From Flavobacterium jumunjinense (lineage in GTDB: Bacteria; Bacteroidota; Bacteroidia; Flavobacteriales; Flavobacteriaceae): a DNA stretch of 64,000 nt. Positions 1-9,054 of the stretch are shown here, piece after piece (within the stretch, counting starts at the first letter, position 1; each line of letters begins with the position of its first letter). The position numbers were made by a program, and so were the translations under genes. Location of the stretch: contig NZ_CP091285.1 of assembly GCF_021650975.2 (NCBI RefSeq), positions 558,001 to 622,000 of the forward strand, in the 5' to 3' direction. The notes beneath the pieces were generated by a model. That model made no database searches. It was not told the DNA's origin and saw only the letters and a program-made list of their open reading frames with translations.

Positions 1-1
1 C

Positions 2-970
2 AAAATGCTAAAGGCTATAACACCTGCTGGAGGAAGAATAGAAATTACAGATTTAACAGGTGAGTTTTCTGAAAAAATAGAATTGAAAGATTTGAATAAT
101 AAAGAGACTAACTTCTTTTTATTACTAAATGTAGATCCATACTCAAGAGTTCCTTCTGGAGAACAAAACATGGAAGAAGTGCCACCAAGGTTTCCACATG
201 CGCTTTCAAAATACACTTTAACTTGTGTTGCTGAAACAGAAGTAAATCAGAATAATATAGGCGCTCTACAGTTCCCAATTGCAAAATTCAAGTCTAACGG
301 AGATAGTTACGAAGTAATGACAAGCTATATACCTCCAAGTTTAACATTAAATAGCCATCCAAGCTTGGTGAATTTATTTGAAACTTATGACTTATTTTTC
401 AAGCAATTAGAGTTTTATTCCATTCAAATAAATCGTAAAATAAAGTTCAGAACCAATAATGAAGACGAAAACATGATTGCCAATATGGTATTTGATGTTT
501 GCGATAAAGCATTACGTTTTGTTGAACTTCAGATTACTAGAAACAAATGGACTAATTACAACTTAAAACCTATTGAATTACTTGATAATATTGTATCCTT
601 TAGCCGTTCATTAAAGAATAGTTTTGATTATTTTTCAGGAGATGGAAAAGAAATGTTATTCAATTATTTTTCTGAATGGACAGACATTTCTAGTGGTGAT
701 TATGAAAGACTTTTTACAGACACTATCAATGTTAAATATAATGCATACGATATTGAACCTGTAGTTTTACAAATTAGAGATTTTGCATTAAAAATGGATC
801 AGTTATTCTCCGTCCTTAACCAATTAGATTATATTGGTAAAAAACGTGATGCGGGAATATTTGTAAACGAAAACATATTGAAAAACGACAGAAAATCAAG
901 TAGTATTTTTGGGAATGATAACGAAGATAGAGATACACCTCCTTCGTCTCCAACATTTTTAGCAGACTAA
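2..970 (+). CDS. tssK: T6SS baseplate protein TssK, 5' end cut off by window edge
   Basis: TssK is the baseplate subunit that links the T6SS tail to the membrane complex in the cytoplasm. The frame stays open to the window edge, and the first Met (base 5) is not preceded by a convincing leader, so about the first quarter to third of the usual 400-450 residue protein is probably missing. The visible part has the family pattern: a proline-rich PPRFP stretch near residue 60, then an SYIPPSLTLN-type stretch near residue 108, then a helical middle. It heads a rightward run with tssO, tssH, tssE and tssF. The family call rests on motif recall and context, not on a search. Confidence 0.72.
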   Translation, partial: KMLKAITPAGGRIEITDLTGEFSEKIELKDLNNKETNFFLLLNVDPYSRVPSGEQNMEEVPPRFPHALSKYTLTCVAETEVNQNNIGALQFPIAKFKSNGDSYEVMTSYIPPSLTLNSHPSLVNLFETYDLFFKQLEFYSIQINRKIKFRTNNEDENMIANMVFDVCDKALRFVELQITRNKWTNYNLKPIELLDNIVSFSRSLKNSFDYFSGDGKEMLFNYFSEWTDISSGDYERLFTDTINVKYNAYDIEPVVLQIRDFALKMDQLFSVLNQLDYIGKKRDAGIFVNENILKNDRKSSSIFGNDNEDRDTPPSSPTFLAD

Positions 971-1008
971 CAAACAATTTATAGACTTTTTAAACAAACA
1001 GATATATC

Positions 1009-1524
1009 ATGGATATTTTAAATAAGAAAGAACGATTCAATGCGTTCATGTTATTTTTAGTAATGTTTTTTATTACAACAGGTGTTTTAATAACAGCGAT
1101 ATTTTTCAATTTCAAGTTACCTCTAAAAGAGAATGAAGTTCTTAAAAAAGAGAATGATAAAATGAATGCTCAATTTACATTCAACAAAGAATTTTCAGAA
1201 AAAATTGAAGAAATTGGAAAACTTATCGATTCTTTAGACAAAGCTCCAGAAAGTTTTCAATTCATTTCGCAATCTATAAACTATGAATTAGTAGAATTAA
1301 AAGAAAAAATTCCTAATGATAGTGTTGTGAACCCTGCTTTATATGAAAATTTCATTATTACTACCAGCGAATATGTTAACACAAAGAAGAAATTATTTTT
1401 AATAAATGATTCTAAAAAAGAAGTAGATGATTTAAAAGATGATTTAAAAGAATTGCAAGCTGAAAATAAAGACTTAGCGAACAAGCTTCAAATGTGTGAA
1501 ATTGTTAGTAAAATGAATAAATAA
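1009..1524 (+). CDS. tssO: T6SS-iii single-span membrane protein TssO
   Basis: A 171-residue protein with a short N-terminal cytoplasmic segment, one strong transmembrane helix at about residues 13-33, and a long charged coiled-coil-like remainder rich in Lys and Glu (residues 38-165). This matches TssO, a Bacteroidota-specific inner-membrane component of subtype iii T6SS. It lies 38 bp after tssK and only 4 bp before tssH, so it is in the same transcription unit. The leader has the A-rich AAACAAACA stretch seen before several genes here. The name rests on architecture and position; sequence conservation in this family is low. Confidence 0.7.
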   Translation: MDILNKKERFNAFMLFLVMFFITTGVLITAIFFNFKLPLKENEVLKKENDKMNAQFTFNKEFSEKIEEIGKLIDSLDKAPESFQFISQSINYELVELKEKIPNDSVVNPALYENFIITTSEYVNTKKKLFLINDSKKEVDDLKDDLKELQAENKDLANKLQMCEIVSKMNK

Positions 1525-1528
1525 AAAA

Positions 1529-3991
1529 ATGTCTGAAACAACATCTCAAATAATTCATATTGCAAAACAATATGCAAAAGAAAATTTTAATTCTAAATAT
1601 TATGCTGCGCACATACTGAAAGCGCTTTTAAATCAACAATTTGATTTTTTAAAAGAATTAGACGCTAAAGGTATCGATGTCTTCTATTTAGATGAATGGG
1701 CTGATATTAGAATTAGTGAATATCAAAAAGCAAATAAACATTCGGATTCTCCAGAAGCCGATTCTAGTGCAATAATAGTATTAGAAGAAGCTGAAAACAT
1801 TGAAAAAAATTCTGGAATTGATTCTGAGTTTGCATGTCTCCTAAGTGCATTATTAACACCAGGAGTTGGTTTCTCTCATGATCAATTAAAATCATTACCT
1901 GTTAGTCCAACAAGTATCATAGAATTATATCAATCTGGCGGAAAAATAGTAAATCCATCAATTGATTTATCAAACCCTGCTACAACCACTTCAAAAGGTT
2001 CGAATGCAGTTTCTAAATATTGTTTTGATCGATTAAAAACAATTAAAAAAAATGATACACATGCAATAATTGGTAGAGACGAAGAGTTAAAAACAATTAC
2101 AGAAATATTAAACAGGAAACTAAAACCACACGTAATCATTACAGGTGAACCGGGCGTTGGAAAAACCGCATTAGTAGATGGATTCTGTAAAAAAATAGCA
2201 TCAAAAACAATTTTAAATGCTTTTGACAATGCTACAATATTCGAAATAAATATTGGAGCACTTTTTGCGGGTGCTTCCTACAAAGGAGAAGTAGAAGACC
2301 GTCTTCAAAAAATTTTTAATGAGTTAAAAGATTTTGAAAAACCTATACTTTTCATTGATGATATTCATGAACTTTTTGACTCAAATCAAGGTTCTGGAAT
2401 TGCAAGTATTATAAAATCTGAATTATCTAAAGGCATTATTACTTTTATTGGCGCGACAACGCAAGAAAAGTTTAGAAAAACATTAGCAAAAGATGATGCT
2501 TTATCAAGAAGATTTGAAACATTAGAAATTAACGAACCAAATGAAGAGCTTGCATTTAGAATGATAACAAGTATTATTCATTCGTATCAAGATCATCATA
2601 GTTTCACTATAGACGATGAGAATCAAAAAGAGGCTATTCGACTTGCAAAACGCTATTTAAAAGAAAAATCACTACCCGATTCTGCATTAGACTTAATCGA
2701 TAGAACAATGTCTTCGTTGAAAGTTGCGAAAGAAACAATCAAAAAGGAAATTCCTGATTTAAAAATTCAACTCGAAGTCTTAAAAAAAGAAGAAGACAGG
2801 GAAGATAGAGACGAGAAAATTCAATGGTTATTTACAGATATTCTTCAAAAAACTGGAAAATTATTAAATGAAACAGATCAGAGTAATATCCAATTTAAAA
2901 CCATAGAAGAGAAAGAAGAAAAAATAAATTTCATTGCTAATCTATTACAAGAACTTGAGAAGCTTGAAGAGCAAGAAAACACAGTTTTAGGAACTCATTT
3001 ATCTATAGTTGTATCTGATATTACAGGAATTCCAGCTGGAAAAGTAAAATCTGATGAAAGAGAACGATTATTAGATATTGAAAAGACCTTAAAAAAGAGA
3101 GTTATTGGTCAGGATCATGCTGTTAAAGTGGTAGCAGATGCTATTATGGAATCGCGTTCAGGACTAACTAAACCAGGACAACCAATTGGATCCTTCTTTT
3201 TCTTAGGACCAACAGGAACAGGAAAAACAGAATTAGCTAAATCACTTGCAGATTTTCTATTTGGTGATGAAAATGCTATTATCCGACTAGACATGTCTGA
3301 GTTTAAGGAAGAACACTCTGCTGCTTTATTATATGGAGCACCTCCAGGTTATGTAGGTTATGAAGAAGGTGGTTTATTGGTTAACAAAATTAGACAAAAA
3401 CCCTATTCTATTGTTCTATTTGATGAAATTGAGAAAGCACACAAATCTGTTTTTGATGTTTTTCTTCAAATATTAGATGAAGGTAAATTACATGACCGTT
3501 TAGGTAAAGAAGGAGATTTTTCAAACTCAGTAGTTTTATTTACTTCAAATATTGGTTCTGATTATATTGTAAAATCATTTGAAAAAGACATTATTCCAAA
3601 ATCAAATGATTTAATTCAGTTAATGACTGGATATTTTCGACCTGAATTTTTAGGACGTTTAACCGAAATAATACCTTTTGCACCAATTAACGTTAAGAGT
3701 GTTGCAAAAATTTTCGATATACATCTTAAAAAAGAACTTCTTCAATTATTAGAAAAGCTAGAAATTACGCTAGAAATTACTGAGGAAGACAAAGAGAAAA
3801 TTTCATTACTTGGTTTTAGTCCAGAATATGGAGCGAGACCAATTAAAGGTACAATTAGAAACAAACTGAAAAGACCACTTTCAAGAATGATAATTGCCAA
3901 CGAAGTAGTTAAAGGAAGTAAAGTTACAGTTAGCCTAAGCAATGAAGAAGAAATAAATTTCACTATCACTAATGAAGGATCTTTACTATAA
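1529..3991 (+). CDS. tssH: T6SS AAA+ ATPase TssH (ClpV)
   Basis: TssH/ClpV is the hexameric ClpB-like unfoldase that disassembles the contracted TssB/TssC sheath in the cytoplasm. The 820-residue protein has a Clp-N-type helical domain (about 1-150), a first AAA module with Walker A GEPGVGKT near residue 206 and Walker B FIDDIHEL (Asp where Glu is usual), a charged coiled-coil middle domain (about 400-480), and a second AAA module with Walker A GPTGTGKT near residue 561 and Walker B LFDEIEKAH. A ClpB D2-small domain closes the protein. Its 3' end overlaps tssE by 20 bp, which suggests translational coupling. Position inside a T6SS operon separates it from housekeeping ClpB. Confidence 0.93.
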   Translation: MSETTSQIIHIAKQYAKENFNSKYYAAHILKALLNQQFDFLKELDAKGIDVFYLDEWADIRISEYQKANKHSDSPEADSSAIIVLEEAENIEKNSGIDSEFACLLSALLTPGVGFSHDQLKSLPVSPTSIIELYQSGGKIVNPSIDLSNPATTTSKGSNAVSKYCFDRLKTIKKNDTHAIIGRDEELKTITEILNRKLKPHVIITGEPGVGKTALVDGFCKKIASKTILNAFDNATIFEINIGALFAGASYKGEVEDRLQKIFNELKDFEKPILFIDDIHELFDSNQGSGIASIIKSELSKGIITFIGATTQEKFRKTLAKDDALSRRFETLEINEPNEELAFRMITSIIHSYQDHHSFTIDDENQKEAIRLAKRYLKEKSLPDSALDLIDRTMSSLKVAKETIKKEIPDLKIQLEVLKKEEDREDRDEKIQWLFTDILQKTGKLLNETDQSNIQFKTIEEKEEKINFIANLLQELEKLEEQENTVLGTHLSIVVSDITGIPAGKVKSDERERLLDIEKTLKKRVIGQDHAVKVVADAIMESRSGLTKPGQPIGSFFFLGPTGTGKTELAKSLADFLFGDENAIIRLDMSEFKEEHSAALLYGAPPGYVGYEEGGLLVNKIRQKPYSIVLFDEIEKAHKSVFDVFLQILDEGKLHDRLGKEGDFSNSVVLFTSNIGSDYIVKSFEKDIIPKSNDLIQLMTGYFRPEFLGRLTEIIPFAPINVKSVAKIFDIHLKKELLQLLEKLEITLEITEEDKEKISLLGFSPEYGARPIKGTIRNKLKRPLSRMIIANEVVKGSKVTVSLSNEEEINFTITNEGSLL

Positions 3992-4403
3992 AATACCTTT
4001 CGACTACAAAAAGTTAAGCAACGGAGAAGACACTACTAAGGTGACTATTGAAGAATCTTTAGCGCAATTTATTTCTGTGATTATTTCTACTATTTTTGGA
4101 GAATATAAGTATGACGAAGAGTTTGGAACAATAATTTGGGACACCGATTTCAACTTATTAGCCAATCCAAACAAGTTAAAGGATATGATTAAAGAATCTA
4201 TTCATGAAAAAGTAAATCAATACGAAAAAAGGTTAACTGTTACTGAAGTTACACTTGGTGTTAATGAAAACACATTGAGTTATGAAACAAACATTCGAGT
4301 AAAAAAGAGATTAGATATTACTGTTTATGGTGTTATTAAAAACACCAATGAGCCTTATTATTTTAAAAGCTCTTACTATTTAGCTCCATTTTCATTTAAA
4401 TAA
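3972..4403 (+). CDS. tssE: T6SS baseplate wedge protein TssE (gp25-like)
   Basis: A 143-residue gp25-like lysozyme-fold protein of the T6SS baseplate wedge. It shows the family features: EESLAQFISVIISTIFGEYKYDEEFGT near residues 27-53, with the conserved pattern where the chain meets the sheath (EFG followed by a tryptophan), and a C-terminal beta-rich half. The start lies inside the last 20 bp of tssH, and tssF follows after 11 bp. It acts with TssF and TssG to nucleate the sheath. Confidence 0.88.
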   Translation: MKDLYYKIPFDYKKLSNGEDTTKVTIEESLAQFISVIISTIFGEYKYDEEFGTIIWDTDFNLLANPNKLKDMIKESIHEKVNQYEKRLTVTEVTLGVNENTLSYETNIRVKKRLDITVYGVIKNTNEPYYFKSSYYLAPFSFK

Positions 4404-4414
4404 AAGACACGTAA

Positions 4415-6268
4415 ATGAACCCATTATCAAAGAATCAGATTAAAGATAGAATGTTGAAGCGTGCTGCCAAAAAATGGGGGTACAATGATGTTGAGCTTGA
4501 AAATGTATTTGATCCAATTGTCAACCTACTTTTTGATGTTTGTGCAAAAGAACTTGAAAAAATATCGAATGAAATTTTTTCAAGCAGAAGAAGAATGACA
4601 GAAAGGCTTGTAGATATCTTAACTCCTACTGCTTCTGCAAAAGCAACTCCAGCTAGAGGTATTTTAAGAGCTTATCCAGTTGAAAACGAAACTTCATTAC
4701 ATGATTATCATCAATTTTTTTATCAAAAAAAGCAAGTAAATCCATATAATCCAGTTGAAAGTATTATTAAAAACTTTCATTTTGGATCAACCATTCCCGT
4801 TAAATTAAACAGAAACAAACTTTCATATGTAATTCTTCCTAATGGAGCACATCAGGTTGTAAAAGATCAGTTTAAAGAAATTATTTCAAATAAAGACTAC
4901 TTAAAGAAGACACCACATGGTACAATTTGGATTGCTTTAAAACATGAAGGAGAAGGAATTATTGAAGATTTAATGTTTTATTTTTATTTAAAAAACATTG
5001 AAGATCGCTCGAAATTCTTTCATTTCTTACCTCGTGCAAAATGGTATCTTAATGAACAATTGCTAAGTATAGCAGAGGGTTATAATTGCGATGATCCGAA
5101 TCAAAATACTGTTTACGACTTAAAACAGCACGATATTTATCATATTCAAAAGATTGAAGAGCATACAAATGATTTCTATAGAAAGAATTTCATAACTATA
5201 AAAGATAAGATAACTATTGATAAGGACAGTTATAATTTCCCGAAGGAATTTGAAAGTCTTTTTTCTGTAAAAGATCTTGAAAAAATTAAAATTGATAAAG
5301 ACTTAATTTGGTTGCGTTTAGAATTTCCGAATGTTATAGGTCCAGATATTTTATCGAACATATTTTGTTCTAACAATTGTTTCCCAGTAATCAATAAGAA
5401 ACTAAACGAAACTCAAGGTAACATTAAAGAGTTGCTAGATATTTATCCCTTAAAACTAAATGATGATTATTTTCTAGAGCTTTTTTCTGTAATGAACGAC
5501 AGAAACAAAGAGTTTGACGTTATTTCTAACAATGCTGAACCAGAAGACGAAAATTATGCCTACCTACGTTTTGGTGGTGTAGCTCGTTTTGATGAACGTA
5601 ATGCTGCTGAAGAGATTAATTATTTAATTGATCTGATTAGGGATGAAGCTGCTGCTTTTTCAAGATTAGGACAAGATTTTACAGATAATAATTTAAAAGA
5701 AATCAATCAGATAATTGCGCGTTTTAAATCTAAAATGTCGCAAATTGGAATGCAAAACCTCAACAATCCCTATTTAGTTTTGAACACTAAAAAAACAAAA
5801 GAGAAAGGAACTCTTTTTATTAAATATTGGACAACAAACGGAGAGGGTGCTAATAAAATTAGTACGTTTAGTAAATTAAATGTCTTTAAAGGTGCAGATT
5901 TCGAAAAAGATTCTATAACACTTCTTTCTGCAACACAAGGAGGAAGAGATGAACTTACTAATTCGGAAAAAATCTATGCCTACAGAGAGAATTTAATTTC
6001 TAGCCAACGTGTTGTAACTCGACAAGATATCATCATTTTATGTAAAAATCACTTTGGTGATGCTATTGAAGCTATCGAGATTAAAAATGGAATACAAACA
6101 GGTTTAGATAGTAATATTGGCTATACTCCTACTATTGACATTTGCCTTACACGTTCGGATAATGATATATATAATGAGGAAGAATGGAGTTTTCTTAGTG
6201 AAGATTTAAAGCTTATGATAGAAAAAAGAGCTTTAAATATTGTTCCGTTTAGAATTCTTTACGTCTAA
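4415..6268 (+). CDS. tssF: T6SS baseplate wedge protein TssF
   Basis: A 617-residue protein of typical TssF length. TssF forms the baseplate wedge with TssG and TssE. The N-terminus holds the recognisable RMTERLVDILTPTASAKATP segment (about residues 60-80), where TssF proteins carry a conserved SRR...PxxxxP pattern. The remainder is mixed alpha/beta. It is the last gene of the rightward T6SS block; a strong terminator follows 12 bp after the stop. No tssG follows it, so tssG is presumably to the left of the window. Confidence 0.85.
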   Translation: MNPLSKNQIKDRMLKRAAKKWGYNDVELENVFDPIVNLLFDVCAKELEKISNEIFSSRRRMTERLVDILTPTASAKATPARGILRAYPVENETSLHDYHQFFYQKKQVNPYNPVESIIKNFHFGSTIPVKLNRNKLSYVILPNGAHQVVKDQFKEIISNKDYLKKTPHGTIWIALKHEGEGIIEDLMFYFYLKNIEDRSKFFHFLPRAKWYLNEQLLSIAEGYNCDDPNQNTVYDLKQHDIYHIQKIEEHTNDFYRKNFITIKDKITIDKDSYNFPKEFESLFSVKDLEKIKIDKDLIWLRLEFPNVIGPDILSNIFCSNNCFPVINKKLNETQGNIKELLDIYPLKLNDDYFLELFSVMNDRNKEFDVISNNAEPEDENYAYLRFGGVARFDERNAAEEINYLIDLIRDEAAAFSRLGQDFTDNNLKEINQIIARFKSKMSQIGMQNLNNPYLVLNTKKTKEKGTLFIKYWTTNGEGANKISTFSKLNVFKGADFEKDSITLLSATQGGRDELTNSEKIYAYRENLISSQRVVTRQDIIILCKNHFGDAIEAIEIKNGIQTGLDSNIGYTPTIDICLTRSDNDIYNEEEWSFLSEDLKLMIEKRALNIVPFRILYV

Positions 6269-6280
6269 ATCTAATAAACA

Positions 6281-6322
6281 TAAAAAAGGCTTTAAATGAA
6301 TGTATTTAAAGCCTTTTTTATG
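6281..6322. terminator. Terminator after tssF, possibly bidirectional
   Basis: A long inverted repeat: AAAAAAGGCTTTAAAT, a 6-nt loop, then the exact complement. A on one side and T on the other let it serve both the rightward tssF transcript and the leftward cargo transcript ending at 6473. Confidence 0.85.
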
Positions 6323-6472
6323 TTATTATAGTTCTATTCAATGAATATTCTAGATAAGCCATAAAACAATTAAAACCGATAAAAAAGAAAATCGAAAAAT
6401 CAAATTGTTCATTTTCAAGGGGTAAAAATTGAGAGGCAAACATTATTAAAACAAATAATTTAAAAACTCAAA

Positions 6473-7255
6473 CTATCCTTTTAGAGTGACATTTATTTTT
6501 TCGATATAACGAATTTCTTCATTTATTAGAAATTGAAAAGAAGCTGATTTTCTTTTTATTTTTTTCTCCACATTATCAAAATGAGATTCAGCATGTAGCT
6601 TAACTGTTTGATCTTCCCATCTAATTTCTCTCTTAATATTTGGTTTTAGTATTTCAATTATATTATGAGTTAATCTTTGATAGGAATCGAAAGAAATGAC
6701 TATATCTTTTGAATCTGGATTTAAAATTGTTGTTCTTCCAATACAAGGAATTTGACCAATAGCTTTAATATTCCAACTAAAAATTGTTCCAATATCTGGC
6801 AGATTAATGTTATCTATTGGCGGATTAAAGAAGAACAAGTTCCAATATGGTTCTTTAAATTTATTTTTAGTAAAGGTCTCTTTGTCTTTTATTATATTAT
6901 AATAATATTCTTTTACATCTTTTGCTTTATCGAAATAATCAAAACTACCGATTAATTCATCTGCTTTTTGTTCCCATTCTTGCAACCATTTTTCGTGTTC
7001 AAAAATCTCAACAAAATGTCCTTTATAGTCTGTCTTAATTTTTATAGGATAATTCAAGGTTTCTAATTCTTCAACAATCCTTAAGAAAGCATTTTCTTGA
7101 ACCGGAATAGTATTTATTTTTTCTTTATTTATTATATAAATACGTTCGTCTTCTGTTTTTTTAAATAATGAAAAATCAATATTAAATCTTGTTTTTATTT
7201 CTTTATGAAAACCATTCATTAGAATGGTTGTTTCTTCTATAATTTCAAAAACCAT
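6473..7255 (-). CDS. Hypothetical T6SS-associated protein, distant paralog of 23609-24415
   Basis: A 260-residue soluble protein with no signal peptide and no family I can name. A central segment near residues 75-95 (YPIKIKTDYKGHFVEI followed by a charged helix) and the C-terminal strand pattern YIEKINVTLKG resemble FPLQFKIVDNEFQL and YEEKIIIKSK in the protein at 23609-24415, so the two look like diverged members of one family. It is the last gene of the leftward cargo array. A chaperone, adaptor or immunity role is possible, but the sequence does not decide. Confidence 0.55.
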   Translation of the reverse strand: MVFEIIEETTILMNGFHKEIKTRFNIDFSLFKKTEDERIYIINKEKINTIPVQENAFLRIVEELETLNYPIKIKTDYKGHFVEIFEHEKWLQEWEQKADELIGSFDYFDKAKDVKEYYYNIIKDKETFTKNKFKEPYWNLFFFNPPIDNINLPDIGTIFSWNIKAIGQIPCIGRTTILNPDSKDIVISFDSYQRLTHNIIEILKPNIKREIRWEDQTVKLHAESHFDNVEKKIKRKSASFQFLINEEIRYIEKINVTLKG

Positions 7256-7314
7256 ACATTTATTTTAAATTCTTTTGTTTGCTTGTTTGTTTTAACAGTA
7301 AATTGTTTATATCT

Positions 7315-7322
7315 CAAATATA
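7315..7322 (-). promoter_or_regulatory. Possible -7 box (TATATTTG) upstream of 6473-7255
   Basis: The minus strand reads TATATTTG, an exact match to the Bacteroidota TANNTTTG -7 element, about 60 bp before the start. No TTG lies at the usual -33 distance, so it may be weak or accidental. Confidence 0.35.
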
Positions 7323-7653
7323 AGAAAAGATTCACTTTATTTATCGCTTTTTACATTAAAAAAAGATATAAATAAATGACTTTGTGAACTTTAAATAATT
7401 TAAAAATAAGAACAACTTAGATGAACTCAATATTAAAAAGCAGTCAAATTTCAATCTTCACACTATCAACAAATAATATATTATAGGGTTCTTTTTTATG
7501 CATAAATTACATATGTCTTCTATTGCATTGCCTTATTGTATAAGTATATAATAAATTGCTGTTTTATCAATTAAGGTTCTTAGTCTTGAAACAGAAAATG
7601 TATAAATTGACGTCTTCTCAAAATAAAATTTTTATTTAATAGAATAATATGTT
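7323..7653. other. Non-coding stretch, nothing recognised
   Basis: About 330 bp of AT-rich sequence with stops in every frame. I see no RNA gene, clear hairpin or gene fragment. It separates the last cargo gene (6473-7255) from the preceding set, so 6473-7255 may be transcribed on its own. Confidence 0.5.
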
Positions 7654-8430
7654 TTAGATTACTTCAAAATCTGTTTTCCCTTTCGGTATATAGAATGTTA
7701 TATCAAGCATTAGCTCTTCTTGAGTTTCTTCATTAAATAAATATAGTGCTGACTCTCCATTAATTTTTTTAAATACCGCTACTTTTCCATTTCCATAAAT
7801 ATGCAGAACCCTGTCACTAGATAATGGCATAATTTCAAAACCGTTTTTAAAATCTTCAATTAACTCAGATGTTCTAGAAACCGACTCAACATTAGACAAA
7901 TACATCGATTTAGACATGTTTTCTTCTCTTCTTTTTATTGTTTCTAAAAAAAAGTTGTAATTTTTATTTTTTATACTGTCCGAAATATTTCTATAGGCTT
8001 TAATAAGTTTTTGTTCAAGATCTTTTACATCTTTCAATTCTGCGCCATCTTGCCATGCTTCTAGTGCGTAAGGTACGTTTGCAATAAATGTAGAATTATA
8101 TTTTACAAAAGGTATTTCATTTGAGCCATTAATAGCTTCTGACTTATATTCGCCAAACATTTCTTTAAAAACAAAATCATTAGATACATCAAATACTTTT
8201 ATATCAAACTTCACTTCTGCTTTTTCATCTAATTTAGTTTCTCCCAACAATGGTAATATAGTAACTGCTATCGTTTGAGTACCACTTTCTAAAATAGCAT
8301 AATTTATAGGAATCGTAGAAGCTACTTGACCATCCATATTCATTATAATAATTGGGTAATCATTTACTCTAATTTCAAACATACATGCTGATGCACTGAA
8401 ATCTAATGTATAGTACATTTTTTGTTTCAT
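7654..8430 (-). CDS. Hypothetical protein of a T6SS effector module
   Basis: A 258-residue protein without a signal peptide, family not recognised. Residues 1-110 look like a beta-sandwich (alternating hydrophobic strands beginning MYYTLDFSASACMFEI), followed by a helical linker (about 130-190) and a short mixed C-terminus. It starts 3 bp after a lipoprotein gene and ends the module begun by the 935-residue OmpA-domain protein. It may be an immunity or accessory protein; there is no direct evidence. Confidence 0.5.
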   Translation of the reverse strand: MKQKMYYTLDFSASACMFEIRVNDYPIIIMNMDGQVASTIPINYAILESGTQTIAVTILPLLGETKLDEKAEVKFDIKVFDVSNDFVFKEMFGEYKSEAINGSNEIPFVKYNSTFIANVPYALEAWQDGAELKDVKDLEQKLIKAYRNISDSIKNKNYNFFLETIKRREENMSKSMYLSNVESVSRTSELIEDFKNGFEIMPLSSDRVLHIYGNGKVAVFKKINGESALYLFNEETQEELMLDITFYIPKGKTDFEVI

Positions 8431-8433
8431 AAT

Positions 8434-9042
8434 TTATTGCTTATAGGTTTTTATTAGTCTATCAATCACATGCTCATTTTGATTTGGATTTGTTACCTTT
8501 ATATTATCCGAAACGATATACGCTAAAGAAGCAATATTTCTTTTTCCATCAGTATATTCATATGATTGAGTAAGAACTATTGAGTGGTTATCCTTTAAAC
8601 GCCATAAATAAGCAGAATAACCTAACAACTGATTTTCATCATTCTCTTTTGGTATTGGCATAAGAATTTCAGGTGTACCATTTATTTTTATTATTTCTTT
8701 CAAAAAAGAATCACTTGTTTCTGTATCCTCAACAGTAACAACTACCCCTACAATTTTTTTATCTGAACTATTTTCTAATAATACTCCTACTTTACTTAAT
8801 ACAATGTCATTTTCATCAGACTTTATAAACTTTACATTTCCATATTTATATAAATCCACATCATTTGTATAAAGTAATGGCAAGGTTGTGTTAATTTCTC
8901 TAGTTTCTAAAATAGTTTTTTTATTTTGAAACAAATCTTGTTTATTTTCATTAAGTGTTAATTCATCAAGAGAAACTCTATTCTGCGTATTACATGAATT
9001 CATTATAACACAAAACAATAATGTTGAAAATATTTTATTCAT
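8434..9042 (-). CDS. Lipoprotein, candidate immunity protein
   Basis: A 202-residue protein with a lipoprotein signal (MNKIFSTLLFCVIMNSCNT; lipidated Cys near residue 17). The rest is a soluble alpha/beta domain with a Ser/Thr-rich segment. It sits 12 bp downstream of the 935-residue OmpA-domain protein. Small periplasm-facing lipoproteins directly after cell-wall or envelope toxins are often immunity proteins, so that is the favoured role, by position only. Confidence 0.5.
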   Translation of the reverse strand: MNKIFSTLLFCVIMNSCNTQNRVSLDELTLNENKQDLFQNKKTILETREINTTLPLLYTNDVDLYKYGNVKFIKSDENDIVLSKVGVLLENSSDKKIVGVVVTVEDTETSDSFLKEIIKINGTPEILMPIPKENDENQLLGYSAYLWRLKDNHSIVLTQSYEYTDGKRNIASLAYIVSDNIKVTNPNQNEHVIDRLIKTYKQ

Positions 9043-9054
9043 TTTATTTTTAAT

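Noticed and set aside
1529..6268. Contractile prophage or phage-tail-like particle instead of T6SS
   Set aside because: ClpV, TssO, TssK, TssF, VgrG and Hcp are all T6SS-specific, and there are no capsid, tape-measure, lysis or integrase genes.
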